Source: Ignavibacteria bacterium (lineage in GTDB: Bacteria > Bacteroidota > Ignavibacteria > Kapaibacteriales > UBA961). Taken from it: DNA of 21,754 nucleotides. Location of the stretch: NCBI GenBank assembly GCA_016720145.1, contig JADJXV010000005.1, positions 1 through 21,754 of the forward strand. Reading direction: 5' to 3'. Each line of letters starts with the position of its first letter. Position 1 is the first letter of the stretch. Of the stretch, positions 1-9,231 are shown in pieces. The position numbers were made by a program, and so were the translations under genes. The notes under the pieces are model-generated. The model was given only the letters and a program-made list of their open reading frames with translations. It did no database searches and had not been told where the DNA came from.

Positions 1-345
1 TATTAATGGACGAACGGTAAATGTTTCTGAAATATGAACTTTAATGTGTTCTTCAGTCCAAGGTGATTTTATTACTTCTTTGGTATTGTTAGAAAGAAAA
101 ATGTGTAAACTATCTAAATTGTAATTTACGTCAACTTCAATTGTTGATAGTTTTTCTAACAAAGAAGCAACAGGTCTTTTACCATATTCATTAACTACCC
201 TTTCTTTTGCTTCATTTAAAAGGTTCTTTAACAAAATATCATCTTGTTTATTGTCAGGATGTGTTCTGTGAGTGTTTAGCGAAATAGTAACACAAGGGGT
301 GTTTTTTTCTGTTGCTAATACTTCTAATTTTTGTCTGATTGTCAT
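1..345 (-). CDS. baeRF-like protein (bacterial archaeo-eukaryotic release factor-related family), N-terminal part
   Basis: An open frame runs from ATG at 345-343 to the left edge (115 codons, no stop), so the gene is cut by the window. The N-terminus has a Pro-Cys-Val-Thr-Ile-Ser-Leu strand followed by Asn-Thr-His-Arg-Thr-His-Pro-Asp-Asn and then a Lys-Asn-Leu-Leu helix. I associate this pattern with Bacteroidota proteins of the baeRF type, which are distant relatives of eRF1/archaeal release factors of uncertain function. The start is preceded by an A/T-rich stretch without a Shine-Dalgarno sequence, like the other genes here. The coding pattern is convincing. The family assignment is from memory of similar proteins and is moderate; the C-terminal part needed to confirm it lies outside the window. 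Confidence 0.55.
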   Translation of the reverse strand, partial: MTIRQKLEVLATEKNTPCVTISLNTHRTHPDNKQDDILLKNLLNEAKERVVNEYGKRPVASLLEKLSTIEVDVNYNLDSLHIFLSNNTKEVIKSPWTEEHIKVHISETFTVRPLI

Positions 346-663
346 AATTATTTTTTATAAATGTACTTAATTTCCTACTCTTCTGAATTTTCGGATTACT
401 TCCCTTTTAAATGGTCGGTCATTTTGTTTTAAGTAGTGTTCGCCTACCACTGGCTATAACATTCGAATAAACGACACTACTGTGTATATTTACCTCAAAA
501 GTGTAGTTTATTCCTCAAAAACTGTCGTTTATATCTACCGTAGTGGTAGCTTTATCGTGCAAAATAATACACTTAGTAATAATCTCAGCAAATTATAATT
601 TTCTTGCCGTCAAATCACGAGTAATCGGTATAACCAACCAACCACCAACCTCAACAAAACCAA
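346..663. other. Intergenic stretch between the baeRF-like gene and sbcC
   Basis: There is no convincing coding sequence on either strand over these 318 bases. The segment is A/T-rich and holds the nested inverted repeat at 444-549, described separately. The part at 600-663 next to the sbcC stop has short ACCAACC repeats but no T-run hairpin that would serve as a clear terminator. Confidence 0.6.
444..549. repeat. Nested inverted repeat with two arm pairs
   Basis: The outer arms are CTACCACT (444-451) and AGTGGTAG (542-549), a perfect 8-bp match. The inner arms are ATAAACGACA (467-476) and TGTCGTTTAT (523-532), a perfect 10-bp match. The left inner arm region (465-478) also matches 500-513 as an inverted repeat with one mismatch, so two alternative hairpins are possible. 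Two separated arm pairs resemble the topology of integron attC sites, but I do not see the conserved GTTRRRY/RYYYAAC core sites or an integron integrase. Confidence 0.6.
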
Positions 664-3600
664 TTAATTACGCACCCCCGGAACAATACAAATCGAACTC
701 ATCCCTTCACCCTTTTTAATCACCTGTATCTGCGTCGCGATGCGCTCTTTCATCATTTCTACGTGGGAGATTACGCCCACGCTTTTGCCGGTCGCTTGGA
801 GGTTTTCGAGGGCTGACATTACCGTGTCGAGCGTTTCGTTGTCCAAGGTGCCGAAACCCTCGTCGATGAAGAGTGAGTCGATTTGCGTGCGATTGCTCGC
901 TAAGTCCGAGAGACCAAGCGCAAGTGCGAGCGAAATAAGGAAGGTCTCTCCGCCCGAAAGTGACTCCACCGCACGGCGCTCGTCGGCCTGATAGGTGTCG
1001 ATAATCTGCAAAGCGAGATTCTCCGATTGAATTTTCTCGAGAATGTACCGGTCGTTTAATTGGCGCAGATGAATATTGGCAAGGCGCACAAGCCGAACGA
1101 GGGTGAGACCCTGCGCAAAACGTTGGAATTTATCGCCCTTGGCCGAACCTATCAGTTCATTCAACTTCTCCCACCGCATATACTCCTGCTTCTGCACCTC
1201 AATCGCTTTCGTGATATCAGCGAATTCCGTGCGGAGTTCTTTATCCTTGCGCAGAATCTCATCAAATTTTCCTGTTTCCTGAAGGACGTCAGAAGTACGC
1301 ACCTCACGAAGGCGAATTTCTTCGGTAATTTCCTCAATGGATTGCTCGGTCAGGGCTTTATCTTGTTCTTGTGTAAGCTGTTGCTGCTTTTCAATTAATT
1401 GACGTTCGGCATCGCGTACTGCATCGAGGAGCGTTTTTTCACGTTCTTCGAGTGTGGCGAATTCTTCGCTTGTAAGAAGCGCCTTCCGCAATTCATCGGC
1501 TGTTGCAAATCCTGCAGTTTGGAGGGATTGCAGAAGGTCGGCAGCCGCAACTTTTTCATCGCTGCGAATTTTTTTGATGTCCGATTCGCGGGTGGAAAGC
1601 GTGCTTTGTATCGCTGCAAGACGTTCACCTGCAATACGGTACGCGGCTTCTGCTTTTTCGGCTTGCTCGCCGGCTTTGCGGATATTTTCGGTTAATAGTT
1701 TTCGCTCATCGAGTGGGTTTTTCTCGCCGAAAAGTTCGGTGCGCTCGTGCTTGACGCGTTCAATTTCACGGTTTTCCTGCGCAATTTTCAGGCGAATTTC
1801 TTCGAGCGCATGACTTCGATCGGCAAGCTGCGCCGTGAGCGCATTCGATTTTTCCGTCAAGGTCGCGATCTGCGTATTACTTTCCCGCAAAGCGGTTGAA
1901 CGTTTTTTCCATTCGGCAGCGCGTTCCGGTGAGCTCGGCTAGGGATTGGCTTGATTTGCAATGGAGAATTGTTCTATCATACTGTCAAGCAACGCCTTAC
2001 GACGCTCACGTTCGGTCAGAGCTGCAGTGTATTCTGTAGCTAAACGTTCTGCATTGGATGCGAGATCGGCTGTTTTGAGGGCGAGTTTTTCAGCGTCATT
2101 CTGCGACATTTCAAACGCTTTTTCTGCCTGTTGATGTGATTCGCGGAGAAGCTCCCACTGCTTTTTGAGCGCGTCGGCTTTTGTTTTCTGTTCGGCGAGT
2201 GCTTTTCCATTATTCTCATACGCTTGCATCAATTCACGGAGCGCATCAATGGCATCAATTGTCAGCGTCACTTCGGCAAGTTTGGCAGTTGCAGCAAAAC
2301 TATTCTCCAGTGATTGCACATCCGCGCTGATGCGCTTGCCTTCGTCCTCACGAGCGAGTTGCGCTGCGTTGAGTGAGGCAGATTCACTTTCGAATTCCCT
2401 TCGTTTCAGGTCCAAATTTTTCAGCAGCGTTTCCTGCGCTTTTACATCTTGTTCGGCTGTGGAAGTCTTTGATTCATAATGATCTACAAACGGATGATGC
2501 GTCGCGCCGCACAGCGGACACGCCTCACCGGACACCAATTCACCGCGCGCCTGTTCGTAATTTTGAATCCGTTTTTGGAGGTCGAGAATCATCCGTAAGG
2601 CATCCAAATGTGTGGTGCCTGCTTCAATTTTTGCCGTGTGATCGGCGATTTCCTGCGTGAGAATTATGCGGCGTTCCTGCCCAATTCTGAATTCCTCTCT
2701 GAGCACGGCGCGGCGTTCGGTTTTCGCCTGAAATTGCGTCGCAAGGTCGAGCAAACGTCCGTGATGCGCATGGCGTTCATGGTAGAGTGCGAGCGATTCA
2801 GCGAGCGATTCAAGAGTGGAAGTAGTTAGAATTGCAGTGAGTTCGCGGTCTTTTGCTGTCATCTGCTCGTGCAATTGTATGGCAAGATTCTGTTTTTCCT
2901 GCGCAAGCGTGCGCGCGGCGGTCAGCGACGCCTGCATCTCGGCGAGGTGAAGGGTATTCTTCTCAACGTCTAATTTTTTGAGCGCTTCGTGTTTGACGGC
3001 GTCATCGAACTCCTGCAAAGCGCCGGTAAGAACGCCGATCGCGCCTTCAAGCTCGGCATCACGTTCATGCGATTGGAGCCATTGATGCAGTTCGTGAGAT
3101 GTATGCTTAATTTTTTCAAGCTCTTGCGAGGTTTTACGTTGCACTTCCTGACTGTTTTTGAGATTGCTCTCAGCGGCAATTTTTTCTTTCTCAAGCGTGG
3201 GTAATTTCGCCAAAAGATGCGAGATAAGCTTATCGAATTCAATTGTAGCATCGATGCTCGGCGTAATACTATCCAGCGTTCCTTGCGCAGCGGCAAGTGC
3301 ATTTTTTGCGGTGAGAATATCCGAATTTCGCCGCTGCACTTCTTCCGTAACAGCAGGCAATTCAACCAATAATCGTTCAATTTCCTTCTCCATATCGTTC
3401 GCCCGCGCTTCGAGTGATTCACAGGCAGAGAGGGCGCTCATGGCAGGGAGCGCGCGGCGGTGTGTGGCAAGTCGGGCGAAGTCTTCGGCGGCGGCTGATT
3501 GTTGCGCATGCACGTTCTCAGCGGCTACTCGCGCTGCTTCGACGTCGAGGGTAAAGCGCGTGCAATTCTCCCGCCAAAGCTTGGCTGCGCGGAGAAGGTC

Positions 3601-4310
3601 GAGTTCGGTATGTATGTTTTTAATTAATATAGTACGTTCATCCTGCTCTGCGAGAATGAGCGTTTTTCTTCATCGCTGATGAGGCGACTTTCGTCAATTT
3701 TCGCTGATAATTCGGCTAGTTTTTGCTTTTCATCACTTGCTTTTTTGAATGCCTCCATCGAGATAGCGGAATACTGACTCGTGCCGACCATTTTGTCTAA
3801 TAAATCGGCGCGTTCATTTTCCTTAGCTTTGAGAAATGCTGAAAAATCGCCCTGCGCGAGCATCATCGAACGTAGGAATTGATCGCAGGAAAGTCCGGTG
3901 ATACGTTCGACTTCGGCGGGAACTTTGCTCAAGTAGGACTCGATAATCGTGCCGGCGGGGAGTTCGGTAAGCTCCATTTTTTTTGGCTGAAATTCCCCGG
4001 TCGCTTTTTTGCGGGCGCGGTGGGCCGACCATTTGGAACGGTAGCGTTTGCCGTTGGATTCGAATTCCACTTCCGCCCAACATTCATACGTGCCGCGGGA
4101 CATAATTTCACGGATATCATTCGTGCGGTAGCGGGGAATATCATCGTACAATGCGACTGTGATGGCATCAAGAATCGAGGTCTTACCCGCGCCGGTCGGA
4201 CCCGACAGCAGGAAAAGCCCCGACTCCGACAACGGAAATGCTTCAAAATCAATCGAATGCGTGCGCTGAAGGGAATTGATATTCAGGAAGGAGACAGAAC
4301 AAATTTTCAT
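664..4310 (-). pseudogene. sbcC: SbcC exonuclease subunit, interrupted by one frameshift and one in-frame TAG
   Basis: ATPase subunit of the SbcCD (Mre11-Rad50-like) nuclease, which opens and trims hairpin DNA and blocked ends. ATG at 4310-4308 overlaps the sbcD stop (ATGA). The N-terminal part has the Walker A loop GPTGAGKT and the Q-loop segment LAQGDF. The middle is coiled coil with the zinc hook Cys-Pro-Leu-Cys. The C-terminal part has the SGGE signature and the Walker B segment LFIDEGFGTLD. The reconstructed length of about 1,215 residues is normal for the family. Two lesions split it. Near 3663-3667 a run of five T (A on the coding strand) seems one base short, because adding one A joins DEEK to TLILAEQ. 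An in-frame TAG lies at 1941-1939, and the same frame continues directly into the ATPase C-terminus. Apart from these the protein is well conserved, so sequencing error or very recent inactivation are both possible. Confidence 0.9.
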
Positions 4311-5506
4311 GGCATTTCCCTCATGATGGTGAGGAGTTCGTGATAGGTGGCGGTGATGTCTTTCGTTGCCTCCTCCGACATACCTTTTGCCTCGCATAGC
4401 AACTCAAATACTTCGACTTCGCTGAGTAATTGAAGGTCATGTTCATCGGTCATTTCGGAGAGTGATTTCACTGCCGACTTCTCCACCGAAAAGCGGATCA
4501 ATTCGAGATGTTTTCCGGCGGCGGCTTTTCGGAGTTCGGCCGTCCAGCTCGGATTCGGCGCATCAAGCGTCGCAATTGCCTCGACCCATGCCGGTAAGTG
4601 GTGGACTGATTCAAAGTTCTGAATAGTCTCAATAATTTCCTGCGGGGTTCCTGTCATACGTAAAAGTCGTCGTGACTGAGGAATTTCAATGCTTTCCGTC
4701 GTTACAGTTCCATTCGAAAATTCAGCAATAATTACCGTGTGCGGATGAGAAATTTCGCTAAAACTCAGCGGTATCGGCGAACCGCAATAGCGGATATGGT
4801 CTCGCCCACCAATACGCTGCGGACGGTGAATATGTCCAAGTGCAATGTAATCAAAGAGTTCGGAAAAAGTCTCTGAAGTCACTTGACCAAGATTCCCCAT
4901 TACCGAATGTTCACTATCAGAGATTTCGCTACCGGCTGCAAATAAATGTCCGGTCGCAATCACCGGCAGGCCGCGCTGTTTGTAGGGTTCGGCAAGCGCC
5001 GCGATATCCCGATAGTGCGCGCGAATTCCCTCACGGATTCGCAGTTCACGTTCCTCAGCAAGCTCACCAGCCACAGAAAACCGCAGGTCTTTATCACGAA
5101 GAAAGGGCACTGCACAGACAACGCCGATCTCATCACGAGTATGGGAATAAAGGGTAAATATTCCATCTTCATGTGTATTACCCGTCGCGCCAACTACATG
5201 AATATTCAAAGCTTTAAGGAGTTCTTTTGGTGCGTTGAGTGTGGCGGGGGAGTCATGATTTCCACCGGTGATAATGATATTCGGGCAGACAAGCGAGGCG
5301 CTGCGGAGGAAGGTATAATACAGCTCCAACGCGTAACTCGGAGGATTTCCCATATCGAACACATCACCGGAATGGATGAGGGCGTCGATCTTGCGATCCT
5401 GCAGAATCTCAAGCAGCCATGTGAGGAAAGCGCGGTGCTCGTCATCCCGATCTCTTTCGCAGAAGCGTTGCCCTAGATGCCAGTCGGAGGTATGAAGTAT
5501 TCTCAT
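4307..5506 (-). CDS. sbcD: SbcD exonuclease subunit (metallophosphoesterase)
   Basis: Nuclease subunit of SbcCD, about 399 residues. ATG at 5506-5504 gives the canonical N-terminus MRILHTSDWHLGQ; an in-frame extension to 5584 exists but has no family match. Metal-binding residues of the Mre11-type phosphoesterase are visible: Asp8 and His10 (SDWH), Asp48 (GDVFD), Asn83 and His84 (GGNHDS), His187 (TGHLF), and His225/His227 (GHIH). The C-terminal third is the capping region that contacts SbcC. The stop codon overlaps the sbcC start by four bases, indicating translational coupling and a two-gene operon. The gene is intact, unlike sbcC. No Shine-Dalgarno sequence precedes the start. Confidence 0.95.
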   Translation of the reverse strand: MRILHTSDWHLGQRFCERDRDDEHRAFLTWLLEILQDRKIDALIHSGDVFDMGNPPSYALELYYTFLRSASLVCPNIIITGGNHDSPATLNAPKELLKALNIHVVGATGNTHEDGIFTLYSHTRDEIGVVCAVPFLRDKDLRFSVAGELAEERELRIREGIRAHYRDIAALAEPYKQRGLPVIATGHLFAAGSEISDSEHSVMGNLGQVTSETFSELFDYIALGHIHRPQRIGGRDHIRYCGSPIPLSFSEISHPHTVIIAEFSNGTVTTESIEIPQSRRLLRMTGTPQEIIETIQNFESVHHLPAWVEAIATLDAPNPSWTAELRKAAAGKHLELIRFSVEKSAVKSLSEMTDEHDLQLLSEVEVFELLCEAKGMSEEATKDITATYHELLTIMREMP

Positions 5507-5570
5507 GAAAAATATGGGGGAGTGTGAATGGAATGCGTGCGATAGTTGTACAATTATGTTTGTGTCGGTA

Positions 5571-5590
5571 GGGGCGAATTGCATTCGCCC
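5571..5590. repeat. Small palindromic element upstream of sbcD
   Basis: Arms GGGCGAAT (5572-5579) and ATTCGCCC (5583-5590) are separated by TGC. The perfect 8-bp stem with a 3-base loop lies about 65 bases upstream of the sbcD start. No T-run follows on either side, so it looks more like a dispersed palindromic repeat than an intrinsic terminator. Confidence 0.55.
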
Positions 5591-5639
5591 GTCAACACTT
5601 ACCTATGAAATGTCCTGTTTGTCAAAACTTTAAATACCT

Positions 5640-5780
5640 AATCGCCAATGCAGATGACACATTCAATGCAACTACTTCAACTGTTTCACCTTGCGGGCGC
5701 TTCAGTTGTATGTGTTTCGGTCGATTGTAGCAACCAACCGGATGGGGAATTGAACAATCAGTACTTCCCTCTAAGTAGTA
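5640..5780. repeat. Flanking repeat of DUF1016 unit, copy 1 (degenerate)
   Basis: This segment lies directly downstream of the first DUF1016 gene. It shares the string gggaattgaaca followed by tcagtact with the copy at 7968-8160, which reads gggaattgaaca then ttctgtact, and also the preceding caacc(aa)ccg and gcttcagt words. It is the shortest and most diverged of the four copies. Confidence 0.4.
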
Positions 5781-5781
5781 G

Positions 5782-6852
5782 CTAATTTTCTTGTTCCTTA
5801 TTGTAGGAAGCGTTTTGCGACAACCTGTTTTTAGCCTTTTCGATAGACTGATGTAATTTATCTTCTAACAATTTTTTATCAGGTAATGCTGTTAAATAAT
5901 CTGCTACCCGGATATTACTTTTATCTAATTGCATCAGCTCTACATGTTCTTCGTTTTTATGTGTGCAAAGTATCAAGCCAATAGGTGGATTTTCGCCTTC
6001 TACTTTTTCGTATTTTTCTAACCAACGCAAATACAACTCTACTTGCCCTTTGTCTGCTGCTGTAAACTTACCAATCTTTAACTCAATTACCACAAGGCAT
6101 TTTAACCTGCGATGATAAAAAAGCAAATCTATATAGTAATCATCGTTATCGATAGTAATGCGTTTTTGCCTTGCCATAAAAGCAAAATCGCCTCCCAGCT
6201 CTATTATAAATTCTTGCAGTTCCGCTAAAATTGCTCCCTCTATATCTTTCTCGGAATAGTTGTTTTTTAAGCCCAGAAAATCTAAAAAGTAGGGATCTTT
6301 AAAAACCAAATCCGGACTTAATTTTTCTTCGTTTCTGAGTGCTTCAATTTCGTTGATAATGGTTTCTTCAGGTTTTTTACTAATAGCAGTGCGTTCAAAC
6401 ATAAGTGAATCTAACCTTCCTCTTAAAGTTCTTACGCTCCATTTATCCATTTTACACATTTCTATGTAAAAATCTCTTTTCAATGGATTTTCAATGGGAA
6501 TTAAAGCAATAATGTGTGTCCAGCTTAATTGTCGTATCAGTGATACGACAATCTTTTCATCTTGAAAAACTTCGGCAAACTGCATCATTCTTCGTAAATT
6601 TTTCTCTGAAAATGATGCACCGTATTCATTTGTTAATTGTCGCCACAGTGTAGCGACAATCTGTTTTCCATAGCTTTCTGCCCTGCTTTGTTCACCTATT
6701 TCATCATTTATCCTCTTGCCTATGTTCCAATATAACAGTGTCATCTCAGCATTAACCGAAACAGCTACATTGTGTTTGCTGGTCTCTATTAAATGCCTAA
6801 TTGCTGAAAACAAACCAGTACTTTCTATGGTATTCTTGCTCATCTGCACCAT
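5782..6852 (-). CDS. DUF1016 / YhcG-family PD-(D/E)XK nuclease, intact copy
   Basis: The 356-residue protein matches the usual length of the family. The DUF1016 N-terminal domain covers roughly residues 15-150, with YWNIGKRI, YGKQIV, FSEKNLRRM and RQLSWTHI segments. The C-terminal PD-(D/E)XK domain covers about 185-320. Its likely catalytic residues are Asp242 in YYIDLLFYHRRL and Glu257 with Lys259 in VIELK. ATG at 6852 is used; ATG at 6843 (MSKNT) is an alternative. The family is predicted to be nucleolytic and is often horizontally transferred; its biological role is not settled. The gene carries two palindromes within its coding sequence (6528-6552 and 6636-6660). It is a paralogue of the broken gene at 8163-9219, and both are embedded in related flanking DNA. 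Confidence 0.9.
   Translation of the reverse strand: MVQMSKNTIESTGLFSAIRHLIETSKHNVAVSVNAEMTLLYWNIGKRINDEIGEQSRAESYGKQIVATLWRQLTNEYGASFSEKNLRRMMQFAEVFQDEKIVVSLIRQLSWTHIIALIPIENPLKRDFYIEMCKMDKWSVRTLRGRLDSLMFERTAISKKPEETIINEIEALRNEEKLSPDLVFKDPYFLDFLGLKNNYSEKDIEGAILAELQEFIIELGGDFAFMARQKRITIDNDDYYIDLLFYHRRLKCLVVIELKIGKFTAADKGQVELYLRWLEKYEKVEGENPPIGLILCTHKNEEHVELMQLDKSNIRVADYLTALPDKKLLEDKLHQSIEKAKNRLSQNASYNKEQEN
6528..6552. repeat. In-gene palindrome 1a of DUF1016 copy 1
   Basis: Arms ATTGTCGTATCA (6528-6539) and TGATACGACAAT (6541-6552) form a perfect 12-bp inverted repeat around a single central G. On the coding strand it encodes IVVSLIRQL, just before the SWTHI segment. Confidence 0.9.
6636..6660. 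repeat. In-gene palindrome 1b of DUF1016 copy 1
   Basis: Arms ATTGTCGCCACA (6636-6647) and TGTAGCGACAAT (6649-6660) match at 11 of 12 positions around a single central G. It encodes IVATLWRQL. Its centre lies exactly 108 bp from that of palindrome 1a. Confidence 0.9.
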
Positions 6853-6864
6853 CCATTTTTATAG

Positions 6865-7100
6865 GTTATACAAAATCCATTTCATGAAAAATCTGCTACT
6901 ATTTGGTTGAATTATTTCCGTCCGGTTAGGCTTTACACGTTACGTCAATTACTTGTCAAATAACCACTTGCTGAGTGTTGCTTTTGCTTTTTTTAGCTAT
7001 CATTATTTTCAATATATCATCACCGATGAACGATCTGAGCATACGTTCAGAGGTATGTGTTGACAGTCGGTTGAAGTAACCTATAGGACGGGAAAATGCA
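6865..7100. repeat. Flanking repeat of DUF1016 unit, copy 2
   Basis: Directly upstream of the intact DUF1016 gene. It aligns along its length with 9232-9475 upstream of the second DUF1016 gene. Shared words include acaaaatccatt, atctgct, atttggttga, gtcaatta, gtcaaata, acttgctg, cttttgct, ggtatgtgt and gttgaca. The stretch 6853-7180 contains no gene; beyond this repeat I see nothing identifiable in it. Confidence 0.65.
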
Positions 7101-7180
7101 CTGTTCAGTAGTTTCATCGGTATATGTTATGGTTGTTTGTAACCACTGACATGACGTGAAATTAATGAAAAAATAGTCTA

Positions 7181-7921
7181 TTACACCCAAATAATCACCG
7201 ACGACTTCCAATTGTCACCCACCTTCTCAGCAAGAAGAAGACCTTCAGTACCCACTCCAAGCTGCCCAACGAGACGTCCGCTTGCATCCCAGAATGCACT
7301 ACGTCCTGCTGCAGGATATCGGTAGGATTCACCCGTAAAATTTGCCATGAGAATATTCATTGCATGGCGCTGCGAATATTCACCGAGCTGCTCGTACGCT
7401 TCGGCTATTCCGCCGGGAGTGTAAAATATACTTGGGACGTACAGCGTAGCGCCGGAAGAACATGCATTCGCCGGATGAAGAGGATTGGTGATATCGGCGC
7501 AAATTGCGCAGGCGATGCGTTCGTTTTCGAGAATAATGTGTGGATTATGGTTATGATTCGCCGAGAAAAATACTTCCTCACCGGAATGGAGGAATTGTTT
7601 GGTGTAGAGCGCTATCTGCTTATCCGGTAAAAAGATAAACGAACTGATGTGTAGCGCGGACTCCAGCCGAACAGGCGCTCCGGCAATAATAATCATATCA
7701 TGCTGCGCGGCACGCTCGCACAAGACGTGAAGCCGAGGGTCATCCATTGTGAACGAGAGTTCGGCTGCGCGCTCAAGTTCATATCCGGTAAGGGACATTT
7801 CAGGAAATGTGAGGAGGCGAACGCCATGTTCGGCCGCACGGTCGATATATTGCACGTGGCGCAGGATATTTGCTTGCGTGTCATTGGGGATGGGTTTTGT
7901 TTGGGCGGCTGCTATGCGCAT
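7181..7921 (-). CDS. Carbon-nitrogen hydrolase (nitrilase superfamily)
   Basis: The 246-residue cytosolic amidohydrolase-type enzyme has the Glu-Lys-Cys catalytic triad: Glu41 (FPEMSLTGYE), Lys108 (YTKQFLHSGEE) and Cys141 (AICADI). ATG at 7921 gives MRIAAAQTKPI, the standard N-terminus; the frame is open upstream to a TTG at 7975, but the extra residues match nothing. The family hydrolyses C-N bonds of nitriles, amides or carbamoyl groups; the substrate cannot be told from the sequence. The gene is intact and sits alone between two DUF1016 genes and their flanking repeats, with no metabolic partner nearby. Confidence 0.88.
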   Translation of the reverse strand: MRIAAAQTKPIPNDTQANILRHVQYIDRAAEHGVRLLTFPEMSLTGYELERAAELSFTMDDPRLHVLCERAAQHDMIIIAGAPVRLESALHISSFIFLPDKQIALYTKQFLHSGEEVFFSANHNHNPHIILENERIACAICADITNPLHPANACSSGATLYVPSIFYTPGGIAEAYEQLGEYSQRHAMNILMANFTGESYRYPAAGRSAFWDASGRLVGQLGVGTEGLLLAEKVGDNWKSSVIIWV

Positions 7922-7967
7922 GGATGGTTTTTGGGGAATTGATATTGGAATGTCAGGTGCTGATCCT

Positions 7968-8160
7968 GATGTCAATTACTTGCTGAATATATACTTGCGG
8001 AGGATTCTTGTACTTCTCATTGTTCTCAATATAATATATATATCATCATCCATCGTTGATGTGCGTGTCGTGCAGACGCTTCAGTCGAAAGTGTTGACGG
8101 CAGGTGTTGGCAACCGACTGGACAGGGAATTGAACATTCTGTACTTCGGTCAGGGGGGCT
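7968..8160. repeat. Flanking repeat of DUF1016 unit, copy 3
   Basis: Lies between the nitrilase start and the 3' end of the broken DUF1016 gene. It shares tgatgtcaatta, tacttgc, gtgttgac and accgactg, in the same order and orientation, with the copy at 9232-9475, and gggaattgaaca with the copy at 5640-5780. Confidence 0.5.
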
Positions 8161-8897
8161 CGTTAGTTTTCTTTGCCATAGCTTTTTGCATGTAATTGTT
8201 TTTGTGCCTCGGTTATAGACTGTTCCAATTTTTGCTTAAATTGTTCTATGGGAAGCATTTCTGTAGGTACGTTGCTACATGAATACCCGATTTATCCAAT
8301 TCGAGTAGTTCTATCATTCTATCACTTTTTCAGAACAAACCAACAAACCAATTGGTTGGTTTTCGCCTTCTTGCCGTTCGAATTTGTCTAACCATCGCAA
8401 ATACAACTCTAATTGTCCTTTGTATTCAGCTTTAAATTTCCCTAATTTTAATTCTATGGCAACTAACCTTTTTAGTTTTCGGTGATAAAACAGCAAATCA
8501 ATGTAATAATCTTCTTGGTCAATGGTGATTCGTTTTTGGCGAGCCATAAAAGCAAAATCATTTCCAAATTCTAAAATAAACTGCTGTAACTCTACCAAAA
8601 TAGCGCTTTCCAACTCCTGCTCATTATAGACTTGGTTCAGACCCAAAAAGTCAAGCATGTACGGGTCTTTCAAAAACAGTTCTACGCTCATTTCTTTGTC
8701 GTCCCGTAGTTTTTTGAGGTCATTGTAAATAGTTTCTTCCCCTTTTTGGCTGATAGCCGTTCGCTCAAAAAGCATACTGTCTATGCGCCCACTGAGTTCT
8801 CGTACACTCCAACCTTCGTTGATGCAAAGCGTTATTTAAAAGTCTCTTTTTACATTGTCTTTTAGTTTTAGAATTTCTACAATGTGGCTCCACGATA

Positions 8898-8922
8898 ATT
8901 GGTGCGACAGTGTCGCACTAAT
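8898..8922. repeat. In-gene palindrome 2a of DUF1016 copy 2
   Basis: Arms ATTGGTGCGACA (8898-8909) and TGTCGCACTAAT (8911-8922) match at 11 of 12 positions around a central G. It encodes ISATLSHQL before SWSHI, the same place as palindrome 1a, but with a different arm sequence. Confidence 0.9.
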
Positions 8923-9004
8923 TTCAACGTCAGGAAACGCATTGTAGAATCCTATCATTTGCCACAGATTTCTTACACTATACCCCCTTCCAAAAGCATT
9001 TATC

Positions 9005-9031
9005 AATTGTGCAGACAGTGTCTGCACAATT
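9005..9031. repeat. In-gene palindrome 2b of DUF1016 copy 2
   Basis: Arms AATTGTGCAGACA (9005-9017) and TGTCTGCACAATT (9019-9031) form a perfect 13-bp inverted repeat around a central G. It encodes IVQTLSAQL at the position of palindrome 1b, again 108 bp from its partner. Confidence 0.92.
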
Positions 9032-9231
9032 CGCTTACCATATTCTGCCCTATCATTTTTGATAACTTCTTCTTGTATGGTTTTGCCAATTTGCCAGTAC
9101 AGCATTACCATACCCTTATTAATGGTTTGGGTTACAAAGCCCTGTGCCGAACGAATAAGCGCAGAAACCTTAGTGGATAAAGGATTGATGTTTTCACTAT
9201 CATTAATTTTCTTATTCATCTTCTGCCTCTA

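Larger units (their letters stand above)
8163..9219 (-). pseudogene. DUF1016 / YhcG-family PD-(D/E)XK nuclease, disrupted copy
   Basis: Paralogue of the gene at 5782-6852, aligned end to end. The N-terminal part (9219-8836) ends at TAA in KRDF-stop, where the intact copy reads KRDFYIEMC; the same frame continues as ITLCINEGWSVRELSGRIDS. So one in-frame TAA replaces the Tyr codon. Farther on, the five-T run at 8326-8330 looks one base short (adding one A restores SEKSDRMIELLELDKSG). A second single-base gap near 8263-8268 is needed to reach MLPIEQFKQKLEQSI and the natural stop at 8165-8163. The PD-(D/E)XK residues (YYIDLLFYHRKL and AIELK) are kept. Either a recently inactivated gene or three consensus errors. 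Confidence 0.85.

Noticed and set aside
664..4310. Stop-codon reassignment or programmed frameshifting to explain broken genes.
   Set aside because: Both TAG and TAA interrupt genes, intact genes use normal stops, and the runs of five A are too short and lack typical slippery heptamers.
5604..5729. A 41-codon plus-strand frame beginning MKCPVCQN, like a zinc-ribbon start.
   Set aside because: It runs into the degenerate DUF1016 flanking repeat, has no second CxxC pair in the right place and no support from neighbours.
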